Notes under the pieces: generated by a model
The model's database searches: none
Seen by the model: only the letters and a program-made list of their open reading frames with translations
Told to the model about the DNA's origin: nothing
Made by a program: the position numbers and the translations under genes
Assembly: GCF_003719725.1 (NCBI RefSeq)
Contig: NZ_RIAX01000003.1
Location: 248,001-312,000 of the forward strand
Direction of reading: 5' to 3'
DNA from: Planococcus salinus
Lineage (GTDB): Bacteria > Bacillota > Bacilli > Bacillales_A > Planococcaceae
DNA length: 64,000 nucleotides
Part shown: positions 26,346 to 34,916 of the stretch, piece by piece
How positions within the stretch are numbered: position 1 is the first letter of the stretch
How the letters are laid out: the number at the start of each line of letters is the position of its first letter

Positions 26346-28319
26346 CTATTCTTCAAATGCAGGCTCTTGTTCCTTTTCCGGTTGTTTCAAAGTAACCTTT
26401 TGCAAAACGATAATGGACACCAGTACGGCGATGCCAATAACATCGCTGTAGACTCCTGGGATGATCATTAATAATGACCCGGCAAACATCACGAGGCGTT
26501 CATACCATAAAGAATGGCGCAGCAGCCAACCTTCCACTGCACTGGCAATTCCCCAAATACCAATTGCTGCAGTAATGACTGACAGAATAATTGTGGATGC
26601 ATCTCCTATTAATAGAAGAGACTCTCCGTACACAAACATGAAAGGCACGATAAACGCTGCCAAACCTAACTTCATCGAAATTACACCTGTTTTCATCGGT
26701 TCCGAGCCGGATATTCCTGCCGCTGCAAACGATGCAAGAGCTACAGGAGGTGTGATGGCTGACAAAATGGCAAAATAGAAAATGAACATATGAGCCGCAA
26801 GTGGTGCAACACCCAGTTCAATAAGTGCCGGGATGGTCAACGGAACCTGAACGATATATGCCGCAACTGTCGGCAGACCCATTCCAAGAATAATACTTGT
26901 GACCATTGTGAACAGCAATGTAACAATCAGGATTCCGCCTGACAGTTCAATAATGATGCTGCTGAATTTCAGGCCGATACCTGTCAAACCGATGATGCCG
27001 ATGATGATACCGGCAGCCGCACAGGCAATAGCTGTTTCAATTGCTGCTTTAGCCCCTAAATCCAGCGCCCGGATGATGGTTCCGAAAGACAATCTTGTCG
27101 CTTTCATCGCTGCAGCCACTAAAATAGTTGCTGCAATTGAAAACAAACCTGCTCTCATTGGTGAAAAGCCCGACACAAGCATATAGACGATTACGATTAA
27201 CGGCACAAAGAACAGGAAACCATTCTTTAAAACCGTCCAAAAGTTCGGTAGTTCCGATTTTTTCAGGCCTGATAGGCCAAGTCGCTTGGCTCTCAAATCA
27301 ACTTGAAAATACAAACATAGATAGAACAACAATGCCGGAATCGCCGCTGCCAAAGCAACTTCCATGTAAGGAATCCCTAAATAAGAAGCGATGATGAACG
27401 CGGAGGCTCCCATGATCGGCGGCATAATTTGTCCGCCCGTCGATGATACAGCCTCTACAGCGCCGGCAAAGTCTTTTTTATATCCCGTCTTCTTCATCAG
27501 CGGAATGGTAAATGCCCCAGTCGTTACGGTATTGGCTACTGCGCTACCGGAAATCGTGCCCAGGATGGAACTGGCAACGATGGCTGTTTTCGCAGGACCT
27601 CCGCGGTATTTCCCCATGCCAGCAACTGATAAATCGATAAAGAATTGTCCAGCTCCCGATACTTCCAGAAACTTTCCAAACAAGATGAACAAGAAGATGA
27701 ATGTCGCAGAAACACCCAGTGGTGTACTGAACACTCCCGTTACTGTGTAGAAGAGGTGGTCAACGATCCACATAGTAGTAAACTCTCTATGGGAAAGCAC
27801 CCCTGGAAATAAATGTCCCCAAAATCCATATGCAAGACATACGGCAATAATGATGACCAGTGCATTTCCGACTACACGCCGTGTCGCTTCGATAAGAAGC
27901 AACCCGGCGACAAGCCCGATGCCGATTTCCAGTCCACTTAAATCTTCAATATAACTCATACGGGATGAAATGGTTTGTGCGTTGAACACGAAGTATGAAT
28001 AAACAGCTAGCGACAAAGCGATGAAAATCCAGTCATACCATGGAACATTGTCACTCTTTATTGCTTTTTTAGTTGGTTTGTAGATAGCGAAAGTCAATGC
28101 CAGTGCAAAAGCTACGTGCGCTGAGCGCTGAAGGATTGATTCGAAAACACCAAACATAGCGGTATAGAGATGAAATAGAGACATCACAACTGCAATAACT
28201 GTAATGATCTTACCGGTCATTCCTTTTAAAGAACGGACTTTGTTGTTCAAAACCCCTTCTTCTGAATAGTCGGCTGCTATTTTCTCTTTTTTTTCTTTTG
28301 TGCCTGCTACCTGAGTCAT
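26346..28319 (-). CDS. TRAP transporter fused permease (TAXI type)
   Basis: A 657-residue fused DctQM permease used with TAXI-family binding proteins. An N-terminal DctQ-like part (about residues 30-160) is followed by the DctM-like part with SSILGTISGSAVANTVTTG and STGGQIMPPIMGASAFI, both TAXI-TRAP signatures. About 16-18 hydrophobic segments are seen. It follows its binding protein by 30 bases. It is a close relative in layout of the permease at 35958. Confidence 0.92.
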   Translation of the reverse strand: MTQVAGTKEKKEKIAADYSEEGVLNNKVRSLKGMTGKIITVIAVVMSLFHLYTAMFGVFESILQRSAHVAFALALTFAIYKPTKKAIKSDNVPWYDWIFIALSLAVYSYFVFNAQTISSRMSYIEDLSGLEIGIGLVAGLLLIEATRRVVGNALVIIIAVCLAYGFWGHLFPGVLSHREFTTMWIVDHLFYTVTGVFSTPLGVSATFIFLFILFGKFLEVSGAGQFFIDLSVAGMGKYRGGPAKTAIVASSILGTISGSAVANTVTTGAFTIPLMKKTGYKKDFAGAVEAVSSTGGQIMPPIMGASAFIIASYLGIPYMEVALAAAIPALLFYLCLYFQVDLRAKRLGLSGLKKSELPNFWTVLKNGFLFFVPLIVIVYMLVSGFSPMRAGLFSIAATILVAAAMKATRLSFGTIIRALDLGAKAAIETAIACAAAGIIIGIIGLTGIGLKFSSIIIELSGGILIVTLLFTMVTSIILGMGLPTVAAYIVQVPLTIPALIELGVAPLAAHMFIFYFAILSAITPPVALASFAAAGISGSEPMKTGVISMKLGLAAFIVPFMFVYGESLLLIGDASTIILSVITAAIGIWGIASAVEGWLLRHSLWYERLVMFAGSLLMIIPGVYSDVIGIAVLVSIIVLQKVTLKQPEKEQEPAFEE

Positions 28320-28349
28320 GTACTCACCTTCTTCTTAAAAGTAATCGGT

Positions 28350-29348
28350 TTATTCCAAGGCTCCAACTTCTTTGTAATATTTCTCGGCTCCTGGGTGAAG
28401 GTTTCCGACATTGTTTTCAACTGAGTATTCCGGCGAAAAGTCATTCATAATTGTTGAAAGGGTTGTCCAATGTTCCTGGTTTTCAAAAATCATCTTTGTC
28501 AGTTCATAGACAGAGTCTTCGCCCATTAGATCGTTATTTACAAGCAATACCGTGTAGCCTGCTACTGTATTGATGTCTTCCGTAATGTTTGAATAGGTGC
28601 CGCCTTCGATGGTGTAAGGGAGGTACCCTTCATTCATTTCGTTTAATGATGCAACCATGTCATCTTCTAAAGGCAATAAACGAATTCCTACAGTCGTATC
28701 CAACTCTTCAAAAGTCGACAGTGGAGCTGCAACCATTCCGACGATTGCATCAATGTGGCCATCGCGCAATAAGTCTGCGCCATCTGCAGTTCCGATATAC
28801 TCGATTCCGCCCAGGTCATCGTAAGACATACCAGCTACTTCCAGCATATCCTGAAACGCAAGTTCCCCACTGTACCCGGCGATTCCGGGGCTGACTGTCT
28901 TTCCTTTCAAATCCTCAAGTGAATGGATATCTGAATCTTCGCGAACCACCATGTGGAAAACGTTTGGATACAATGTAGCAACAGTGCTGACATTCTCAAC
29001 CGGTTCTTTAAATGCGTTCTTGCCTTCCAATGCTTCAGGTACTGTCTGGCCGTTGGCAAAGCCGAGGGCGAAAGTTCCTTTGTCCAAACCAAGCAAGTTG
29101 GAAACTGATCCCCCTTCAACAATCGTTACGGAGGAGTCAGGGTAAAGCGGCGCCATTTTATCCGCCATACCTGCTGACAATGTATACCAGAATCCACCTA
29201 CTGTTGCTGAACCAAAAGCCAAATCCTGCGGCACAGCGTCTGCTGCCGGTGCCTCCGATTCGTTAGCTGATGAAGAAGCTTCATCAGACGAACATGCTGC
29301 CAATATCATGATCAATGCTAGTGCAAGTAAACCCATCAATTTTTTCAT
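28350..29348 (-). CDS. TAXI-family TRAP substrate-binding lipoprotein
   Basis: A 332-residue lipoprotein receptor with lipobox LAAC (Cys19) after a short basic start. DLAFGSATVGGFWYTLSAGMA and GGSVSNLLGLDKGTFALGFA are the TAXI-domain signatures. It feeds the fused permease encoded next. GAGGAGG precedes the ATG. It comes right after scoB, linking import of an organic acid with CoA transfer. Confidence 0.92.
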   Translation of the reverse strand: MKKLMGLLALALIMILAACSSDEASSSANESEAPAADAVPQDLAFGSATVGGFWYTLSAGMADKMAPLYPDSSVTIVEGGSVSNLLGLDKGTFALGFANGQTVPEALEGKNAFKEPVENVSTVATLYPNVFHMVVREDSDIHSLEDLKGKTVSPGIAGYSGELAFQDMLEVAGMSYDDLGGIEYIGTADGADLLRDGHIDAIVGMVAAPLSTFEELDTTVGIRLLPLEDDMVASLNEMNEGYLPYTIEGGTYSNITEDINTVAGYTVLLVNNDLMGEDSVYELTKMIFENQEHWTTLSTIMNDFSPEYSVENNVGNLHPGAEKYYKEVGALE

Positions 29349-29363
29349 TTTATGTTCCTCCTC

Positions 29364-30020
29364 TTATGTGTTGATTAGTTTCTCAATGGCGACTTCATAA
29401 TTCGCCGGTGTGATGTCTTTCAATGCTTCCATCGAAATATCGGACAGTATTTCCCTTAAAAACATTTTGCCCTCTTTGAACTCGAACGCTGCGTGTTCAG
29501 TAACGACCATATCCACTTTGCGTGCCCCGCTGCTCGGATATGTCAGCTCCTCGAGAAGCTTCGGAGTGTCATCTTTTGATGTATGCAAAGTGGCGATGAT
29601 GATTTTCTTTGCTCCTGATACCAAATCCATGGCACCACCCACACCAAGGATATTTTGCCCCGGCACAGCCCAGTTGGCAACTTCCCCTGTCTCATCAACT
29701 TGCAGAGCCCCCAACACTGCTACATCCACGTGACCGCCTCTGATCATCAGAAACGAATCAGAACTGTCGAAGATGGAAGCCCCTGTATTCAACGTAACCG
29801 GTTTTTTGCTGGCACTGATCAAATCCATATTGATGAATTCTTCTTCAGGAGTGGGGCCCATGCCCAGCAAACCGTTCTCTGAATGCAAGTAAACATCTTT
29901 GCCTTCGATATAATCAGGGATCAGTGTCGGAATCCCGACTCCCAGATTGATGATTTGACCATCTTCAAATTCAGCAGCAATTCTTTTGGCTATGTCAATT
30001 CGCTTCTGCTGGCTCAACAT
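29364..30020 (-). CDS. scoB: 3-oxoacid CoA-transferase subunit B
   Basis: A 218-residue beta subunit of a class I CoA-transferase. The catalytic Glu lies in HSENGLLGMGP (about residue 48), and GGAMDLVSGAKK is conserved. With subunit A it moves CoA from succinyl-CoA or another donor to a 3-oxo acid. The frames overlap by 26 bases, which suggests translational coupling. Substrate may be acetoacetate or the acid imported by the adjacent TRAP system. Confidence 0.9.
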   Translation of the reverse strand: MLSQQKRIDIAKRIAAEFEDGQIINLGVGIPTLIPDYIEGKDVYLHSENGLLGMGPTPEEEFINMDLISASKKPVTLNTGASIFDSSDSFLMIRGGHVDVAVLGALQVDETGEVANWAVPGQNILGVGGAMDLVSGAKKIIIATLHTSKDDTPKLLEELTYPSSGARKVDMVVTEHAAFEFKEGKMFLREILSDISMEALKDITPANYEVAIEKLINT

Positions 30021-30690
30021 ATTTCCCTCCCTGCTTCACATATTTTGTAATCACTACATAATCGACAAACATATGGGGCGTTACGATTTCTTCAGGTTTT
30101 ATCTCCCCTGCTTCCACAATTTCATCAACTTCCGCAATTACAAGATTGGCAGCGGTGGCCATTGCCGGATTGAAGTTGCGCCCAGACTGGTCATAAACAA
30201 GATTTCCCAGTGTATCCGCTTTCAAAGCTTTCACTAAAGCAACGTCCCCTTTGATCGCTTTTTCCAATATGTATTCACCGTCATCAAATGTCATATGATG
30301 TTTTCCTTCAGCAAGCTTTGTTCCCAGTGCCGTTTTTGTATAGAAACCAGCGATGCCAGCGCCGCCACAACGGACAGCTTCCGCCAAAGTGCCTTGCGGG
30401 ACCAGCTCAATTTCCAACTCCCCTTTGGACCAGGCATTCACTGCATCGGCATTTGTTGTAAAGTAAGAACCGATTGCTTTTTTCAGGTTTCCTGCTACCA
30501 GAAGTTTTCCAAGTCCTTTTCCTTTTTCTCCGAGATTGTTGCTGACTACGGTCAAATCTTTTTTCCCCGAAGCTGCAATCTCATCAATCAATGACAAAGG
30601 CGAGCCCGACAAACCAAAACCGCCAACAAGCAATTGATCTCCATCTTTGATCAGTTTTACGACGTCTTCAATTTGCGCCAACTTTTTCAT
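29995..30690 (-). CDS. scoA: 3-oxoacid CoA-transferase subunit A
   Basis: A 231-residue alpha subunit with the CoA-binding glycine motif LLVGGFGLSGSPLSLIDE and the later CGGAGIAGFYTKT. The start at 30690 is chosen for the AAGGGG site; an upstream ATG lies within the leader. It is the first gene of the operon scoA-scoB-TAXI receptor-permease-D-2-hydroxyacid dehydrogenase-NMO-like-permease. A good sigma-A promoter and a palindromic operator precede it. Confidence 0.9.
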   Translation of the reverse strand: MKKLAQIEDVVKLIKDGDQLLVGGFGLSGSPLSLIDEIAASGKKDLTVVSNNLGEKGKGLGKLLVAGNLKKAIGSYFTTNADAVNAWSKGELEIELVPQGTLAEAVRCGGAGIAGFYTKTALGTKLAEGKHHMTFDDGEYILEKAIKGDVALVKALKADTLGNLVYDQSGRNFNPAMATAANLVIAEVDEIVEAGEIKPEEIVTPHMFVDYVVITKYVKQGGKYVEPAEAN

Positions 30691-30764
30691 CCGAACAACC
30701 CCTTTCCAATTATGACAATGTGTCATCTGCAATCCGTTAAAGCAATTCTGCTTGTTTCAATTAA

Positions 30765-30779
30765 TGAAATGACATTTCA
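30765..30779. promoter_or_regulatory. Palindromic operator, copy 2
   Basis: TGAAATGACATTTCA is a perfect inverted repeat (TGAAAT-GAC-ATTTCA). It lies at about +11 to +25 of the predicted scoA transcript, a repressing position. On the minus strand it continues TTAAT, and with copy 1 it defines TGAAATGNCNTTTCATTAAT. It is not the TGAATGA-type FadR box of B. subtilis, though the layout is similar. Confidence 0.65.
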
Positions 30780-30796
30780 GAATATTGCATAAGAGA

Positions 30797-30825
30797 ATTA
30801 TAAATGATTGAATTTTTTAATACAA
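30797..30825 (-). promoter_or_regulatory. Sigma-A promoter of scoAB operon
   Basis: On the minus strand TTGTAT (30825-30820) is followed after 17 bases by a perfect TATAAT (30802-30797). The start would be near 30790, about 100 bases before scoA, with the palindromic operator immediately downstream. Confidence 0.65.
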
Positions 30826-30867
30826 TAGAATTTTTTATCTTTTATCTCTAAGAAGAAGCTTGTGCCC

Positions 30868-30918
30868 ACAAAAAAACACCCTTTAACCTCTGATACAGAG
30901 GGAAAAGGATGTTAAGAG
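30868..30918 (-). terminator. Terminator upstream of scoAB promoter
   Basis: On the minus strand a long imperfect stem (ACATCC...CCCTCTG-TAT-CAGAGG...GGGTGT) ends in TTTTTTT. It would stop transcripts arriving from the thiolase/hotdog operon on the right before they reach the scoAB promoter. Confidence 0.8.
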
Positions 30919-31014
30919 AAATCAGTAAAAAATTTTTTAATTATTATTCTTATATTTTTGTTTTATTCATTTTCCAGATAAAATTGATGATTCTTGCTTT
31001 TATATACTGCGAAT
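30919..31014. other. AT-rich gap between two terminators
   Basis: Together with the sites listed at 30765-30918 this belongs to a 342-base gene-free stretch between scoA and the hotdog gene. This part is AT-rich and holds nothing I can identify. It lies between the hairpin just after the hotdog gene and the second terminator. Confidence 0.5.
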
Positions 31015-31041
31015 TCTAAAAACATTCGGCTCTCACCGAAT
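31015..31041 (-). terminator. Short hairpin at the end of hotdog gene
   Basis: ATTCGG (31024-31029) and CCGAAT (31036-31041) form a 6-bp stem with a 6-base loop, followed on the minus strand by GTTTTTAG. It overlaps the stop codon of the hotdog gene. A second, larger terminator follows 100 bases later. Confidence 0.6.
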
Positions 31042-31425
31042 GATTTTATAGGTGCCTGTTCCTCTCGACACCAGTTTTCCGTTTCCGTCAGTCAAAACAC
31101 CGTCTACAAAAGCAGTTTTGTAGCTTCGGGACAAAATGGAAGCTTTCGCATAGATGGCTCCCTCTTTCAGGGGAGCAGTGAAATGTATAATTGAACTGTT
31201 TACTTTGCACTTTGTTTTAGTTACGGACTGCAAGTGCATTTTTTGAATGAGATCCATGACTGACGCGTATACGCCCCCATGGACCACATCATTGCGATTT
31301 AACAGACGCGGCTCAACTTGCAGTTTGATTTCCACATCACCTTCTTCAAACCTCAAAATTTCGACTCCCAGATGCCGAAGATAAGGGCTCGCTTCAAATT
31401 CTTTTTTTATTTCTTCAATCGTCAT
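31033..31425 (-). CDS. PaaI-type hotdog-fold thioesterase
   Basis: A 130-residue hotdog-fold protein. VVHGGVYASVMDLIQKM is the HGG segment of the PaaI/thioesterase branch, and the family's usual Asp appears in the following helix. It would hydrolyse acyl-CoA to free CoA. AGGAGGG precedes the ATG. It is the last gene of the thiolase-hotdog-hotdog unit and 60 bases from the previous one. The substrate is unknown. Confidence 0.8.
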   Translation of the reverse strand: MTIEEIKKEFEASPYLRHLGVEILRFEEGDVEIKLQVEPRLLNRNDVVHGGVYASVMDLIQKMHLQSVTKTKCKVNSSIIHFTAPLKEGAIYAKASILSRSYKTAFVDGVLTDGNGKLVSRGTGTYKIIR

Positions 31426-31485
31426 AACAGCTTGCCCTCCTGAATAAAGCTCGTTGCCTGTTGTACCCAGTAAAAAGCAAAAACT

Positions 31486-31881
31486 TCACTCTAATGCCCC
31501 AACCACCTTGAATGTGGCCATGCCTGTAGCCAGAAGATTTCCCTCTTCATCCACTATACTCCCTTTTCCACTGCCGCTGTTCTCTGCTGTCTGTATTGGA
31601 TAAGCAGTACAAATCAACTTTTCACAAGCCGTCTGCTGGAACGTTTGAACATGCAAATCAATTGTCACACCAAACCCTTTCGCCGCTTCAGAAACTGCAG
31701 CTCCAGTAGCCACATCCAGCAAGGTATAGTAAACACCCGCTGGAATTTCACCTGATTCGTCTTTATGGATATCTTGTACGTTTATTATCACATCGTAAGA
31801 ACCATCGGCATTTTTCCACTTTTCCATGTCCAAATAATTGAAAAAAGTATAGGGTTCCATCACAACCAATTGACTTTTCAC
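31486..31881 (-). CDS. Hotdog-fold thioesterase-like protein
   Basis: A 131-residue protein resembling PaaI-type hotdog proteins (EIPAGVYYTLLDVATGAAV, FGVTIDLHVQTFQQTA), but the usual HGG is IPAGVYY, so the catalytic set may differ. A GTG start at 31881 is chosen: GGTGGAGG lies four bases before it and it overlaps the thiolase stop (GTGA). A longer frame inside the thiolase is a shadow. Function is uncertain; it may be a thioesterase or a non-catalytic CoA-ester binder. Confidence 0.72.
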   Translation of the reverse strand: MKSQLVVMEPYTFFNYLDMEKWKNADGSYDVIINVQDIHKDESGEIPAGVYYTLLDVATGAAVSEAAKGFGVTIDLHVQTFQQTACEKLICTAYPIQTAENSGSGKGSIVDEEGNLLATGMATFKVVGALE

Positions 31882-33077
31882 TGGGCCTCCACCTGGAGAT
31901 TTTCGATCAACACAGCCATTCCCTGTCCCCCGCCGGCACATAGGGAAGCGATACCATAGCGCCCACCTCTTTTTTGCAGTTCATGCATCAGCGTCACCAC
32001 AATACGGGAACCCGAAGACCCTACAGGGTGACCGAGCGCAATCGCTCCACCATTGACATTCAACTTTTCAGAAGGAATATCCAGTTCCCGTTGTACAGCA
32101 AGTGCCTGAGAAGCAAATGCTTCGTTAAGTTCGAACAAATCGATGTCATCCATCGACAAACCGGTTCTTTCAAGCACTTTGCGGATGGCTGGTACAGGGC
32201 CGATGCCCATAATTTCAGGCGGTACTCCGACAGCTGCCCAGTCGACAACCGCAGCTTTAGGTGTCAACGACTGCTGCTCAGCTGTGGATTCTTTCATCAA
32301 CAAGACAGCCGAAGCGCCGTCGTTTCGGCCGCAGGCATTACCGGCTGTCACAGAACCACCTGCTCTGAATGCCGGTTTTAACTGAGATAATTTATCCAAT
32401 GTGGTTTCAGGACGCGGGTGTTCGTCCTGCTCAAATAATGTAGAACCTTTTCTTGTTTTCAATTCATATGGAACAATTTCATCTTTAAATCTGCCACTTT
32501 GAATAGCCGCATTCGCTCTTTGTTGGCTTTCAATGGCAAAAGCATCCTGGTCTTCTCTGGAAATCTGATATTTTTCCGCGACATTCTCCGCAGTCGCCCC
32601 CATACCCATATCATCTCCATAAATCTCTTTTGGCTGCTGTCCAGCCTCCAGGTTGGAATCGACCAGGTACGTCTTATCTCCACCGAAACGGGAGCCGCGC
32701 AAGTAAATCGCTGAATTACTCATGCTTTCCGTACCACCGGCCACTACGATTTCTGCCTGATTTGAATTGATCTGCTGAACACCTGAAGCAATGCACTGCA
32801 TACCTGAAGCACATAGCCGGTTAATCGTAAAAGCTGGTTTTTCCACCGGAATGCCCGCCCGAATCGCCGCAACACGTGCAACATTTGAAGACTCAGTCGA
32901 CTGCCGCACTTCCCCTAAAATGACTTCATCAACTTTTTCAGGTTGCAATGAAGTTTTTTCAAGCAATTTATCAATTACATGCGATGCTAAAAAACCGGAA
33001 CTGACATCCTTCAATGCACCGCCGTATCGCCCAATTGGCGTACGCACCCCTTCCACTATGACCACTCTTTCACTCAT
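31878..33077 (-). CDS. Acetyl-CoA C-acyltransferase (thiolase)
   Basis: A 399-residue thiolase with all catalytic residues: Cys89 in NRLCASGMQCI, His in LGHPVGSSGSRI, and the second Cys in LCAGGGQGM. It is similar in layout to the thiolase at 18847 but is linked to two hotdog proteins instead of beta-oxidation enzymes. GGGGGAG precedes the ATG. A sigma-A promoter lies about 45 bases upstream. Role: cleavage of 3-ketoacyl-CoA. Confidence 0.93.
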   Translation of the reverse strand: MSERVVIVEGVRTPIGRYGGALKDVSSGFLASHVIDKLLEKTSLQPEKVDEVILGEVRQSTESSNVARVAAIRAGIPVEKPAFTINRLCASGMQCIASGVQQINSNQAEIVVAGGTESMSNSAIYLRGSRFGGDKTYLVDSNLEAGQQPKEIYGDDMGMGATAENVAEKYQISREDQDAFAIESQQRANAAIQSGRFKDEIVPYELKTRKGSTLFEQDEHPRPETTLDKLSQLKPAFRAGGSVTAGNACGRNDGASAVLLMKESTAEQQSLTPKAAVVDWAAVGVPPEIMGIGPVPAIRKVLERTGLSMDDIDLFELNEAFASQALAVQRELDIPSEKLNVNGGAIALGHPVGSSGSRIVVTLMHELQKRGGRYGIASLCAGGGQGMAVLIENLQVEAQ

Positions 33078-33114
33078 AAGTCTCCCCCTAATCTATTCTT
33101 TGACCACCCTTATA

Positions 33115-33143
33115 TCTTAATGAACCGGAAAGAATTTTTCAAA
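33115..33143 (-). promoter_or_regulatory. Sigma-A promoter of thiolase-hotdog operon
   Basis: On the minus strand TTGAAA (33143-33138, five of six matches) is followed after 17 bases by TAAGAT (33120-33115, four of six). It stands about 40 bases before the thiolase start, in a gap following the previous operon's last gene. Confidence 0.45.
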
Positions 33144-33251
33144 TTTTTCTGTTAACTCTTAAAATCTTTGAACGTTCCGTATCGTTTCCGCAGCCTTCTG
33201 CTCTTTGTTTGGATGCTGTGTTTTGTGACTGAACCAATACCTATTGCTTTA

Positions 33252-34892
33252 TTAATATTGTTTAGTAGCCCTCAATCCGGATTCTTCCTTCTTTTCATGT
33301 TTTTCAATCTCTTTCTGGACAAGCACTCTTTTCAACAGTTTCCCGACAGTGTTTCTTGGCAATTGCTCAATTATCTCAAATTCCTTCGGCACTTTATAAG
33401 GCGTCAGTTTTGAATAGCAATATCCTTTAATTTCTTCAATATCAATCTCAGTACCGTCTTTCGGGACAATAAACGCCTTAACCGTTTCCTCGAATTCCTC
33501 TTTTGGAATGCTGGCAACAGCCGCTTCCTGAATGTCAGGGTGTTCGTATAAAACACTTTCCACTTCCTGAGGATAAATATTAAAGCCACCCACAATGATC
33601 ATTTCTTTTTTTCTGCCGACAATATAGAAATAACCTTCTTCATCCATCATTGCGAGGTCTCCTGTATACAGCCAACCGTTTTGCAGCGATTTTTTCGTTT
33701 CCTCGTCGCTCTTCCAGTAACCTTTCATAATTTGAGGTCCTTTAATGAGCAGTTCACCAACACAATGCGGCCCGAGTTCTGCATTGCAATCGTCCACAAT
33801 CATGCAATCTGTTCCTGGCAACGGCAAACCGATGCTGCCCACTTTCCTGTGGGCAAAAGGAGGGTTGCGGTGAGTAGAGGGGGAAGCTTCTGATAACCCG
33901 AAACCTTCCCCGATTGCTCCTCCGGTCAACTCTTCGAAACGCTTGAGAACTTCGACAGGCAAGGGTGCCGATCCGCATGAACAATGATTTAAACAAGTTA
34001 AATCGTATTTTGTGATTTCGGGATAATTGACAAACGCATTATACATTTTAGGCACTCCCGGAAAAAATGTCGGCCGGTATTTCTCTATGCTTTCGAGAAC
34101 TTTTTGAATCTCAAATTTCGGAAACAGCAAAATTGTGGCTCCCAGGTATATGCCAAGGTTCATCGCACTGGTCATGGCATATACATGATAAAGCGGTGTA
34201 GCAGTTAAAATGACTTCTTGTCCTTTTTTCATCGTTTCGCCATACATTGCATAGCTTTGAATGACATTTGAAGTGAGGTTATGATGTGTGAGCATCGCGC
34301 CTTTCACTTCTCCGCTTGTCCCGCCGGTGTATTGGATGACCGAGATATCTTCATAAGGATCAATTTCTGCAGCCTTTTTTAATGGTGTCCCGCTCGCTAT
34401 AAGCGAGTGAAGAGAAGCCCACTCTGAATCTTCTTCTTCGGTTGTAAAACATTGGCTGAATGGCTGGACTTCATGTACTTTCGCGACGGTTTCTTTGGCT
34501 GATTTGTCAAAAATAATGTATTCCAATTCCGAATCAACTGCGATTTTCATCAGTTCCCTGAACGTATACATCGGATTCACTTGAACCACTATTAGCCCCA
34601 GTGCTTGCGCAGCATAGTAACTGACAATATATAAAGGGTGATTAGCTAACATCAGACCAATTCGATCGCCTTTTTCCAACCCCATCTCTTGCCATTTCCC
34701 ACCCAATTTATCCACTTGCTCTTTTAAGCTTCTATAATCGGTCACTTTGTTTTCAAATAGGATAGCTGCACGGTCCGGAAACTGTTTATTTGCATTTTCC
34801 AACAATTCATAAACTGAACATTCCGGTAAGGAAAGAGAGGACGTTCTCCCCTCAAGCCATTGCAGCCACGGTTTCTTTACTGTCTTTTCCAA
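33252..34892 (-). CDS. Long-chain fatty-acid--CoA ligase
   Basis: A 546-residue adenylate-forming ligase. QYTGGTSGEVKGAMLTH is the P-loop (SGTTG variant GGTSG typical of long-chain ligases), TGDLAMMDEEGYFYIVGRKK the hinge and RNTVGKLLKR the C-terminal Lys site. It activates fatty or other hydrophobic acids. A TTG start at 34892 is preferred because AAGGGG lies eight bases upstream; the earlier in-frame starts have no ribosome site. It follows a TAXI-TRAP system in the same transcript, so the imported acid may be its substrate. Confidence 0.9.
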   Translation of the reverse strand: MEKTVKKPWLQWLEGRTSSLSLPECSVYELLENANKQFPDRAAILFENKVTDYRSLKEQVDKLGGKWQEMGLEKGDRIGLMLANHPLYIVSYYAAQALGLIVVQVNPMYTFRELMKIAVDSELEYIIFDKSAKETVAKVHEVQPFSQCFTTEEEDSEWASLHSLIASGTPLKKAAEIDPYEDISVIQYTGGTSGEVKGAMLTHHNLTSNVIQSYAMYGETMKKGQEVILTATPLYHVYAMTSAMNLGIYLGATILLFPKFEIQKVLESIEKYRPTFFPGVPKMYNAFVNYPEITKYDLTCLNHCSCGSAPLPVEVLKRFEELTGGAIGEGFGLSEASPSTHRNPPFAHRKVGSIGLPLPGTDCMIVDDCNAELGPHCVGELLIKGPQIMKGYWKSDEETKKSLQNGWLYTGDLAMMDEEGYFYIVGRKKEMIIVGGFNIYPQEVESVLYEHPDIQEAAVASIPKEEFEETVKAFIVPKDGTEIDIEEIKGYCYSKLTPYKVPKEFEIIEQLPRNTVGKLLKRVLVQKEIEKHEKKEESGLRATKQY

Positions 34893-34916
34893 GTTCCGCA
34901 CCCCTTTCCGCATCAA

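Noticed and set aside
33144-33251. Terminator for the long-chain ligase gene
   Set aside because: Only a 4-bp GCAG/CTGC hairpin without a T-tract is present; no convincing terminator was seen.
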